From Rhyzopertha dominica (Eukaryota; Arthropoda; Insecta; Coleoptera; Bostrichidae): DNA of 64,000 nucleotides. The position numbers were made by a program, and so were the translations under genes. The stretch is from NCBI GenBank assembly GCA_025024175.1, contig QCXZ01000137.1, positions 2,728,001-2,792,000 of the forward strand, given 5' to 3'. Below the pieces are notes generated by a model. That model did not search any database. It had not been told where the DNA came from and was given only the letters and a program-made list of their open reading frames with translations. Shown here in pieces: positions 1-10,100 of the stretch. The stretch's first letter is position 1, and every line of letters starts with the position of its first letter.

Positions 1-1
1 T

Positions 2-85
2 AACGACTTATTACTGACGAAGCGATGGCAACGTGTTTTAGATATGCAAGGGGATTATATTGAAGGACATTCTTTTTTTAAATAA
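2..85 (+). pseudogene. C-terminal relic of a mariner-type transposase
   Basis: An open frame ending at a TAA (83-85) carries the mariner C-terminal signature RWQRVLDMQGDYIEG (compare R-W-x-K-C-x-x-x-x-G-D-Y in that family). The rest of the element lies off the left edge, or is gone. Nothing coding follows it. This is a dead fragment by position; family assignment below mariner level is not possible. Confidence 0.6.
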
Positions 86-850
86 TCCACTGCCTAGCAC
101 GAGCTTTTAAGATCCTGTTCCGGGCGTGCTGGTTTCTAGAAGATATATCAGACTCGTAGTGACAGGACTCGACGGCTTACTTAGTCGGAGGAGAATAACT
201 TTAAAAGCCGGAAGGTGGCACTAAATTAACCGGAGAATTTTTAGAGGTAGATAAAGCAGTTGAAAAGCTTTACGGAATAACAATGAATGGAAACAGTAAC
301 TTGAAATTAGCGGTGACTGTTAAGTTTAATTTCCTTCCATTATTACTTGAGATAACGATATACAAGGTGTTTTCCAAATATGCGTCATATTCACGAGGTA
401 TTTTTATGGAAAAAAGTTCATATAAACATTTGTCGAAAAATGCTTCCAAAGGAAGATTTAAAATTTTTAATCAGAAGCGTACCATATTGTGAGGATTAAG
501 GGTAAAATTAACCCTCTCTTTTAAATACTATTTTTTCTGTCATTGTGGTTTTAGAATGTGACACCTTAAGTATTTTTATGTTAAGAAGGTACTCTTGCTT
601 CATATTGATAGTGCTAAGTTTTATAGAAAACCGTAAATTTCTACTTTTATGAACTAATAAGACGCTAGATACCTGAAATTTCACTGGGTTATTTAAGAAA
701 AACATATACCGGCGTTGTATATCGATAAAATACTACCTCACTTTCTGAAGGACGTGCCCCTGACAACGACAAAATTCATTCACCATGGCGCACCAATGCA
801 TTTCAGTGCTGCTGTCCGCTAGTTTTTAATAGCAACATAATGAAGTCGCT
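86..850. other. Non-coding AT-rich stretch
   Basis: No credible coding frame. The segment 430-505 is similar, in inverted orientation, to 3028-3090 (listed separately). A CAAGGTGTTTTCC motif near 366 resembles the CAGGGTG termini common in mariner-type elements, so part of this stretch is probably decayed transposon. Confidence 0.5.
430..505 (-). repeat. Dispersed repeat, inverted relative to 3028-3090
   Basis: The reverse complement contains GGTACGCTTCTGATTAAAAA followed by an AT-rich run. The plus strand at 3041-3090 has GTTACGCTTCTGATTAAAAA in the same context. About 60 bases align with scattered differences, so these are two diverged copies in opposite orientation, probably ends of an old DNA transposon. 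Confidence 0.45.
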
Positions 851-2792
851 AAATTAGATATTTGCCATGTATTTATATTTTATTAAATTGCATATTAATA
901 GGTAGCATCTAATCCACAAAACAGCTGTGACAGCTTATAAATTCGAAAAAATGGATCGTAAGGTGCATTTTTAATATTAAAAATGTGAATATTTAAAGGG
1001 ACCGCCAAAACGCGAACTACTGGCCGTGACGTCAGGTGTCTTGTAAATGGCCGCTTGTTTACACATCTGGGGCCAGCGCGTCACGCGTCAGCCTCAGAAC
1101 GTCAATTTATCAGTTTGTTGTTTGCGTTCATTTTGTGACAAGCGAACTAAAATACGCCAAGAAATATGAGTTATGACTTCTGCAGGCATGTTCATTGTTA
1201 TGGAATTTGTGTACAGCGACGAGCTGAGATGAGGAACGTAAAAGCAACAGCATAAGTGAACTTTTTATCAAATCAACGTAGCATTGATAATTTGATCACA
1301 GTGGGTTGTTGGAAACGCTATTTGTAAACATAAAAATGTAAGAAACAAAAATGTACCCTACACTTGACAATTATTTTAGAGGTCAGAATAAATACAAANT
1401 GCCATTTATTTTCGAGGCTCTTGCGGCTCGTTTTCGGTCTGGCTAACAGTCGAATATATGGAGAACAACGTCGTTCTTTATTATATTTCTCTCTATCAAC
1501 TTAAAACGCATATAATTTTTCGTATCCTCCTCAAGCTATAACAAAATGAAAACTGAATGGTAAATACTATAACCCCAAAAAGAATAATAAAACTTACAGT
1601 AAGAATTAAGATGATCTTCACAACAGAAAAACAAACTTTGCGATTTCAGCATATCGCGTCCAGGGGCCTTAAACAGCTTTTACATACGTTGATAATCTCG
1701 AGGAACAGTTACAAAAATTTTGTTAGCTGTACTGACTGAAGTACTTTTATAGCCATGTACAAAACGGTATCCTCACGAATCCCGGAATGTCGAGCCAAGG
1801 AATTACGAACTAGCGAAACCGGCACCGACGAACGCAGGAAACGTCGAATCGTGAAAAGAAGTGAAATTAGTTACATACCAGCGGTATCTCAACTGTTATA
1901 CGAATCAATGTCTAGCTTATGCAACCGTGCTTACAACTGTGTCTGTAATCATCAATACCACCATATTATTGTGTTTATATTCTTTCGATTTTTCGTACCG
2001 TACATAAATAAATGTTATGAATGCGTTCTACAATGATTTATATATTATCTTATGTTGTATGTATAATTAGAGTTTTGATCCCAATCGTCAAGAAAAAAAA
2101 TTCTGCATAATATAATTATAATGGGCTTTTAGGCATGATTAGTTATTCTATACAACCTACATGTTTTCGATAAGTATATTAACTTCACTATTATCTACAA
2201 ATGTCAAGTCTTCATATTTTATTATATATTCTACACATGTGTATATAAAATTCTTACTATGCACTACTGCATATTTGGTTGCATATAATATACTAAAATA
2301 GGTGTAAGTACCACTGGTTTAATCTTTTCTCTCGTTCGACTTTCCAGAGTTCGTCAGTCGCGTACAAAGAGAATGTTCGGTGGTTCGACGATTTCCTTGA
2401 TTCGACATTCCGGGATTCGTCATGGACTCGTACAAAACACTTGTTTGGTTTTCCATACATAATAGATGCTTGTAAAACTACACAAATTACTTTTTGGTGC
2501 GATCTCTTACACCGTCCTTTCAATGAACATCACACAAAAGCTTTTCCAATACAAGAATGATACTACAGCATTAAACAGCACGCTCCTCGGTAATGTTTAC
2601 ATGACACTTGACATCACGAGTTGAATAACCTTAATAGAAGCGTTTTGGCGGTGACTCCTAAGATTCGAAATGCAGACCTGAAATTCTCTACCTATAAATA
2701 TTTTTTTTGTTTTTTTGAACATGGCGTACGATATATGTGCACTTCAAGATTCATATTACGTAATTTTCAAAAAAAAAGTGATAATACCCAAT
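851..2792. mobile_element. Non-autonomous DNA element, copy 1 (interrupted)
   Basis: This segment aligns from end to end with 40741-41992, apart from a 664-bp insertion at 1766-2429. The paralogous copy starts with TTGGGTATT and ends with AATACCCAA, a short inverted repeat. Copy 1 keeps the right end (2783-2791) and a decayed left end. There is no coding capacity. Sequence outside the aligned block is unrelated, which is why the block is called a mobile unit. The superfamily is unknown. Confidence 0.6.
1766..2429. mobile_element. Mutator-like MITE with 9-bp target duplication
   Basis: The block is flanked by GTACAAAAC at 1757-1765 and 2430-2438. The uninserted paralogue (41641-41651) has that 9-mer once, which gives an empty site. 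The two ends are inverted repeats: 19 bases (ACGAATCCCGGAATGTCGA and its complement) are identical, starting 9 bases in, and imperfect similarity continues for about 100 bases through repeated ACGAA...GGAA...GTCGAA motifs. The interior is AT-rich and non-coding. A 9-bp duplication fits Mutator-like elements; other superfamilies are not excluded. Confidence 0.75.
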
Positions 2793-2796
2793 TGTC

Positions 2797-2950
2797 TATG
2801 GTGGACTTCGATCCCCCGATTTAAACCCCTTGGATTATTTCCTATGGAACCATCTGAAGTCATTAGTTTACTGCAGTTGAAGATTAAAAGATTAGGTAAA
2901 CATTCTTCGAATAACCCAGAAAAAAAATCAACTAGCGTCATATTAGTTCA
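2797..2950 (+). pseudogene. DD41D mariner transposase fragment
   Basis: In one frame (about 2805-2880) the sequence reads RSPDLNPLDYFLWNHLKSLV, the block around the last catalytic aspartate of rosa-type mariners. The same block occurs at 5470-5540 (minus) and 14220-14285 (plus). Upstream catalytic blocks are missing. It abuts the right end of the preceding element, so that element may have inserted into it. Confidence 0.7.
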
Positions 2951-3679
2951 ATAACGAGCATCTAAGTAGAAATTTGCAAAATGTCAGCATGAATTAACTT
3001 TAACAACAAAATTGAGTTATTTTTACCTTTAACCCTTCCAGTATGTTACGCTTCTGATTAAAAACTTTAAATTCTAAGCTCATATTCTGACTCAGCTTCA
3101 AAAGTTTATGCGGAATACCAAATATCATTTGTTCCGAAAATAATTAACAAAACCGTCTTAGGGTTGCCCTTTTGAAGAGGAATATCTGCCTTAAAAATCA
3201 TTTTTGGACAAATGTGTATACAAGTACATCAACTTTTTTCATAAAAACATATCATTATTTAAGACCAGCGTATATTGATCTGATGATATTTTTTAAATAT
3301 GTCAGTGAAATATCCAGTTGCTTTATCAGCTTTATAGAATAATATGCTTGATGTAGATTGTTACACTGATGCTTTATTTAGAGTCTTTTTGAAGGTATTA
3401 TCCTTCAAGGCCCCAATAGGCATGGAATGGGATACGATTTTTTCTCATGTTATTCAGTTAATCGTTTAGTTTGTATCCAAATAGATCAAATAAACCTCTT
3501 TCAGGTTCTCTCGTTTTAGGTAGAAATACAAAGAGTGAAATTTTATGCATTCATATTCAAGCTTCACAATATCGCTTTCAAGTTTTTAAAAATGTACATA
3601 GGCTGGCGTAACTTGTAGCAAAAACGTTAAAAACGTTCAAGAACTTATTCCAGATTATTATTTTTCTCTTTTGTTACAG
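2951..3679. other. Non-coding stretch
   Basis: AT-rich with no supported gene. It includes the second copy of the inverted dispersed repeat (3028-3090). The last 30 bases form a pyrimidine-rich tract leading into the TTTTGTTACAG acceptor at 3669-3679. Confidence 0.4.
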
Positions 3680-4736
3680 ATCCTGATGGCGTGCAAGGAG
3701 TTGTTGGTCATGGCTAAGTACAACAAATAGTTGTATTCAGCCGGGTGAGTGCTAGCTATAGTTTTCTATCCTTTTTTCGTGGCATTCCAATTGTGCAAAG
3801 TTTTCGCCGCATGACAGACAATCGCGAGATTCGGTCACAGGGTTTTGGGAGGGTATGGTGAATCAATGACTTAACATACAGGAAAGTACGGACAATTTCC
3901 TTAAATGTAACACTATAATACTTTAATTATCTTTCTTCCAGCATCATCGGTTTCGGTAACAGACTACGGGGTCTGTTCGTGTTGTTAGGTCGGTAGTGTT
4001 ATCAGCAGATGCTGTACGTTTAATAACTGAGAAGTTTAGCTCCCGTTTCGTTACCGTTAGTGCGGGATTTTTCTTTTTTTGTTAAAAATAATTGACTTAC
4101 AAGTATTATCTATTGATCTAAATTTCACTACTTAAGTCGAATAAAAAATTGTGATGGACATTATGGTGCGACGAGGGACAAGAGGATTAGAGTGGCGTTG
4201 TGAGGCCAAATACTGTAAGTTTCAGTCTCTATTTAGCTGTTCTCGGTTATTTTTTTTTCTTTCACTAGAAAGATTAGCTCCTCATTAATTTAATCTTTTA
4301 ACGGCTGTTCTCTTTTGTTACAGGAAGTCTTATCGTGGGGGGTAAGGCTGCATGATGCAGTATTTTGGTCGGGTGAGTGCTTTTCATACGATTCCTTTTT
4401 GTTTGTAGCTTTAGTTGACTTTGCACATTTGGAAATTTTCGTATTTTTTGGGGTGGGAAAAGTTATAGTGAATTGTGAGTGACGTATTCGTGAAAGGTAA
4501 GTACGACCTAAAGTGCAAGTTTACCGGAACTCAATGTAGCTAAAATACTTTTCTTTATTTCATAGGTATGGGAAGACAATGACTTGATTGGGTTAGCTAA
4601 CTGACTAATTTGATAAATCCTGCTGGAGATATAGTCTTTGCCTAGTAGTATTTAAATCATTTTTTTTTTGTTGCAGATCCATCTACTGGACCCTAATAGA
4701 CCGAAGAGGATAATGCAGAATAGATAGCCAAATACT
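3680..4736 (+). ncRNA. Candidate spliced non-coding transcript with repeated exon units
   Basis: Short blocks lie between good splice signals. Block 3680-3744 is preceded by TTTTGTTACAG and followed by GTGAGT. Block 3942-4013 follows TTCTTCCAG and precedes GTACGT. Block 4324-4372 follows TTTTGTTACAG and precedes GTGAGT. Block 4677-4736 follows TTTGTTGCAG and precedes GTAAGT. A further GTAAGT donor at 4215 follows the same CCAAATACT as the 4736 donor. The 3655-4220 and 4300-4745 stretches align with each other, so this is a diverged tandem duplication in which the splice sites stayed recognisable while no open frame did. A snoRNA host gene or other long non-coding RNA would fit. No transcript evidence is available. 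Confidence 0.35.
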
Positions 4737-4751
4737 GTAAGTAACAAAATT

Positions 4752-5180
4752 ATGTTTTTTATACCTTCCAAGAGGAATCAGACTTGCTTGGCAATTTTGA
4801 AACTTGCAGATCATAAAGAAAATTGCGATTTGACCAATTTAATGGATAGCGCTTACTCTCTGAGCAGGGTAGACACCCCTTTAAAAATTTTAAATGGAAC
4901 TATCCATCTTGTGATACATCATTTGAAAGCTTATTTTACAAAGAGTCTGGCCATGTAATTAGTTTTACCACGTTTAACTTATTGACGATGTAATAGATTA
5001 ATAGTGCCTACGAAACAGGTTGCTTATTAAATTGAATATTTTGGACTCTTTTCAACAAAATGTATTTTATTTTAGAGCGGAAATAAAATTTGTCCTTACG
5101 AGAACCCAAAATTTAAACAAACAACTTGTAAAAAATATGACACTTAAAAAAAACTCCCAGAATACTGAAAATTTTCTTTT
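4752..5180 (+). repeat. Left long terminal inverted repeat of the DD41D mariner
   Basis: The reverse complement contains GTAAAACTAATTACATGGCC, AAGCGCTATCCATTAAA and AGTCCAAAATATTC in the same order as the right repeat. Divergence is substantial, with many substitutions and small indels, consistent with an old element. Confidence 0.65.
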
Positions 5181-5305
5181 AACATTATTATTAACATTAA
5201 AGTATTTATCATGTAATTTTTTAGAAAGTCCATGTCCACGAAAAAGAAAAATTATTTATTTGTAACTCCAAAAATAGTGTGAACAAAACCATAGAAATTC
5301 AAATC

Positions 5306-6390
5306 TTACAATAGATTCTCAAAATGTGCACCACCTCTTTCCATACAATAATACAGACGGTTCTCGAACTCCTGCTGCACTTTTCGGAAAGTTTCAGGTG
5401 GAATCCTCCTGCACTCGTTAATAATTCTTTCTCGCAGATCGTCCAGGCTAGTAGGTTGTGTTTTGTAAACCACAGATTGTAAATGACGCCATAGAAAGAA
5501 ATCTAAAGCAGTCAAATCGGGTGATCGTGGCGGCCATTCAATTGTTCCACGCCTACCAATCCAGTGAAGAGGAAATCTATGATTTAACAAATTTCGCACA
5601 TTAATGGCGTAATGCGGTGAGGCTCCATCATGTTGGTAAAACAATTCGTATTCATCCAACATTGGATTTCCTTCAGGGTCACGTTGGTTTTCTAATTGCT
5701 CTGTGATTAAAGGATCAATAACGTTATCAAGTAATTCTAAATACATTCCCCCATTTAGCGTCCCATCAATGAAAATTGGACCTACAATTGCGTTGCCAAG
5801 TATTCCAGCCCAGACGTTCAGCTTTTGAGGAACTTGTGTATGACCTTCTCGAAAAATATAAGGATTTTCGTCACTCCAGTACCTGACGTTATGTTTATTT
5901 ACAGAGCCGTTCAAAAAAATGTGATTCATCACTGAAGCAGATATTTTTTTATTAGATTTGGATTTACTATAATCTTTTCTGTCATAATTTCGCAAAATTG
6001 CAGTTTTCTATCGAAGTCATCTTCGCCGAGTTCCTGGAGAGTTTTCATCTTATAGGAATGGAATTTGTGCAGTTTTGTAACTTTCCTTACAGATGAATAA
6101 GAAAGTCCAGTGGCTGTAGAAATGTTACGCAAAGACCTAGTTGGATCCATTGCAAAATGACCAAGTACTTCAAGTTGGGCCATTTCATCAACGACTCTAT
6201 TCCCTGCCCTTTTTTTGTTTACTACAGATCCAGTGTCTTGAAATTTCTGCACGAGATCGAGAATGTACCTAGCGTCAATATTTTTATCGGGGTGCCGTTC
6301 GTTAAACACCCTTGCTGACGCACGAGCACAGCTATGCTCAGTACCGTAAATAAAAATTATTTCTACCCTTTCGGCAGTTGAATAAACCAT
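5306..6390 (-). pseudogene. DD41D mariner transposase, frameshifted
   Basis: The start MVYSTAERVEIIF (ATG at 6388-6390) begins a helix-turn-helix region in the first frame (to about 5962). The second frame (5306 to about 5930) holds the catalytic core: WSDENP and NVWAGI blocks, catalytic D in YQHDGASPH, and SPDLTALDFFLW. The spacing from QHD to the D of TALD is 41 residues, diagnostic of the rosa/DD41D group. The first catalytic aspartate sits in an FSDES block near 5940 that lies in a third frame, between an A7 and a T7 run. Two single-base indels therefore break the gene. They could be real decay or assembly errors in the homopolymers. The C-terminus (RGGAHFENLL) is complete. Confidence 0.85.
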
Positions 6391-6539
6391 TATCACTTGG
6401 ACTCTCACTTTAAAATTTCACGCGATTTGTAAAAAGGAATGTAAACAAAAAGATGGTCGTGCCAAAGAAGTAGCCAAAAAGTTGAAACAAAAAATTGGAA
6501 ACACAAAGTAGATAATTATTTAGCCAATTCAGTATACTG

Positions 6540-6774
6540 TCGAGTTGCAATATCAAGTAATGTCGAAAGAAAATTTTAAGTATTTTTGGCATTTTGCTTA
6601 GGTGTAACAATTATTTTTAACAAGTTTTTTTAGGCTTAAGTAAGGACAATTTTTATTGTAACTGCAAGACAATAAATTTTGTTAAAAAAGTCCAAAATAT
6701 TCCATTTTATAAGCCACTTGCTACAATGCACTTTTTCACCCACTACCCCGTCAATGGGTAAAAAATAGTAAAAC
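6540..6774 (-). repeat. Right long TIR of the DD41D mariner, inner part
   Basis: Matches the reverse complement of about 4960-5180, including AAGTCCAAAATATTCCATTT (left side: AGTCCAAAATATTCAATTT). It is cut at 6774 by the gypsy LTR. Confidence 0.65.
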
Positions 6775-7101
6775 TGTAACGCGTATGTTATTTCGAGAGT
6801 TACAAATAAAACAAAAAGAGTTCGATGAACCGTATATTAAATCGTAAATGAAAAAAACAATAACTAAACAGAAAATCGAAAACTATCTAAGAAACGCGGA
6901 ATGTGCACTCGGCAACGTGAAGAAGGGAACTATTCGTACCGCTAGGTACGTCTACCTCACTACCCTATTGTTATCCCATCCTGTCATAAACCGGGCAAAC
7001 AACACCCCCGAACCGCTTTCGGGGCGGCACATCTGGCACGCAGTTCTTCAGGGTAGTCATCACCGGTTTTGTTGGAAAAACCCCGAGGTTGTGGCCGTAC
7101 A
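6775..7101 (-). repeat. 3-prime LTR of the gypsy element
   Basis: A 327-bp repeat of 11495-11829. In plus orientation it starts TGTAACGCGTATG and ends GTGGCCGTACA. Differences from its partner are a shorter A run, a small indel near 6850 and about five substitutions. Confidence 0.95.
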
Positions 7102-7115
7102 CGCTCCCCCTCTGG
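7102..7115 (-). promoter_or_regulatory. Polypurine tract of the gypsy element
   Basis: The minus strand has AGAGGGGGAGCG immediately upstream of the 3-prime LTR, the expected place for the plus-strand primer. Confidence 0.7.
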
Positions 7116-7141
7116 CGAAGGCTTCGGCTCGAAGCCGGATG

Positions 7142-10100
7142 CTAGGACGAAACTTCTTTCCTCGGGCGTCCACGTCTTCTTCTAGGCATCACGGGTTGAA
7201 CCTGGCTGTCCTCCTCCTTAGAACGGAAGTGTACCACATCTTCCACATGGTATTTTCCCAAAAGATTGCCTTCGTTGTCCTCGATTTCATACGCAGTAGG
7301 ACTGATAATAGCCTTAATCCGATAAGGCCCGTCGCGTTTAGGGGAAAATTTTGCAGCAACCCCCTTCTTCTTGTCGCTCAGTAACCGAGTTGTTATAAGG
7401 ACGAGGTCTCCGACGCTGAACTTTTGGGCAGCGCGCCGTCCTTGGTCCGCTTTGGCCTTGTAGCGATCCTGTTGAATGTGGGATCTGTCGCGACTCTCGG
7501 AAAGAATAGTTGCGAACTTTTTTAGGTATGGCGTAATTTGCGGTACAAAATTTTCGCTTTCAATTACGGCTCGAAGATCATGGGAAACATCGTCCGGGCT
7601 TCTCAGCTCTCTGGCGAAAGTGAGGTACGCTGGGGTTTGGCCGGTGGTTTCACATACGGTCGTGTTTATAGCAAACCGTATAGCGGCTAAATGTTCATCC
7701 CATTCGCTGTGTCTGTCTCCAACAAGAATCCCTAGCTGGGTCTTTATGTCGCGGTTTTTTCGTTCGACCGGGTTACTTGCAGGGTGGTAAAGCGGGGTCA
7801 GGGTCTGAGTCACTCTCAGACAATGCATCGCCTTTTGCATAACAGCGCTTATAAATTGGACGCCGTTGTCACTGATCACCTTCCTCGGTACACCATATCG
7901 CATAAAAACTTCTTCGATCAGTACTTTCGCACATTCGCTCGCGGTTGCTTCCGTTAGCGGATAAAGCTCAGTCCACTTTGACGCGGTATCTTCTACCACG
8001 AGTATCCACCGGTTTTGATGCACCGTCACAGGTAACGGCCCAAATAGATCCACGCTTATAACTTCAAATCTATTAGTTGTTGTTACCGGGGTTTGTAGTA
8101 GGCCGCTTGGTTTGAGATTAAGCGCCTTATATTTTTGGCATTCTGCACAATTTTTCACATAATCGCTAATAAATTTTCTCATTCCGGTAAAATAATATCT
8201 GCTTACGATCTTTTTTAAAGTTCTTTCAACTCCATAATGCCCAGCAGTTGGACTGTCATGATATTCGCGTAAAACGCGTTCCCTTTCTTCCTCCGGCACG
8301 ACCTGCTGCGGTTCCTCGATATCTTCGTCGGGGTTCTGGCGGTAAAGTACGCCCTGCAGTAACATGTAGCCGCGCTCCGCCCAACGAATGGCATCCTCGT
8401 CGTCCTCTTCGAAAGCGTCCATGATTTTTCTCACTTCTGCGTCACGCCTTTGGGCGGCTCGAATATCAGCCGCGCTACGAGACGGAATTGTCAGCGTCAC
8501 CTCATCAACATGTGTGGATTCCTGCGATGGAGGCCTGGAAAGAGTGTCTGCGACGACATTTCGCTTCCCGGGAATGTATCCAATCTTCAAGTTGTATGGC
8601 TGAAGTTTTAGCGCCCATCTGGCTAAGCGTCCTGACGGAGATTTCAGCGATAACAACCACTTCAGCGGCTGATGATCTGTGGCTATGATCACTTCCGAAC
8701 CTTCAATATAGCCGCGAAATCTTTCAACGGCCCAAACGACAGCAAGTGCTTCTCGCTCGGTAGTGGAATATCTCGATTCTGCCGTCGTTAGCAACCTGCT
8801 AGCGTATTCCACTGGGCGCTCATCGTCACCGTCGCCTTGTAGCAGCACGGCACCGATAGCGTAATCACTGGCATCCGTTCTCAGCGTAAACGGTTTAGCT
8901 GGATCAGCCTGTCGCAAAATAGGTGGATTTGACAATAATCGTTTCAATTCATCAAAAGCGTTCTGCTGCGATTCGCCCCATTCCCATTTGGCATCTTTGC
9001 GCGTAAGTAAGGATAGAGGCCTGGCGACTTCAGAAAATTGTGGTATGAATCGGCGATACCACGAACACGTTTGATAGAATGTTAATACCTCTTTCACGTT
9101 CCGCGGGGCTTTCATTTCTAAGATAGCGCTGACTTTTTCAGGATCCGTTTGTATTCCTGATGACGTTATAAGATGTCCAAGGTAACGAACTTTTGGACAA
9201 GCAAACACGCACTTCTCGCGTCGCGCACGCAGTTTAAACAATCTTAGTCTCTCGAACACCGCGCGTAAATCGTTTAAATGTTCATCAAAACTTTCCGAAA
9301 TCACTATAAGATCGTCGAGATACACCGCTAAGGTGATGTGTCCCAGACCGGCCCGAAATCTGTCCATCATACGTTGAAATGTGCAACCAGAGTTTTTCAG
9401 ACCGAACGGCATCCGTAAAAAACGGAAAGTTCCTAATGGGCACACAAAACACGTTTTGTCTCTGTCCGTTTCGCGTACACGCACTTGCCAATAACCGCAT
9501 TGCAAATCCAACGTTGACATGAAAGCTGCCTGTTTCGCGGAATGCAACAAATCTTCAATGCGCGGCAATGGGTAACTGTCACCAGTCGTTATCGCGTTTA
9601 ACTTGCGATAATCTACGCACAAACGAAATTTACCGTCCTTCTTAGGCACTAATACGACGGGAAAACCCCAAGGGCTTTCGCACTCTTCTATTATCCCGTC
9701 GGCTAACATGCGATCGATTTCCTGTTGCAAAAATTCTTTCTTCGCAGGTGGCATTCTATATGGTGGTACGGATATCGGCCGGTGGTTACCTGTTTCAATA
9801 ACGTGCTCGCCAAACTCCGTAGGCTCTCCCCCTGGACGGAACACATCTTCATTGGCCTTCAGTAACGCATTGAAGGCTAATCGCTGCTCGGCTGTGAGGT
9901 TTTCGCCCTCTTCTCCGCGAAGGTCTAGGGCATCGGCCGACGGCGGGATTGTGCAAATTTGCACAGGTTCCGGTGCTTCTTCCGAAACGTACGCATACAG
10001 CTGAGATGGTTCATCCGCGAAATGCCAAGTTTGCCTTGAGAGATTAATTACTATACCAGCCTTTTCCAAAAAGTCAACGCCTAGCAATGTTTTATTGTTC

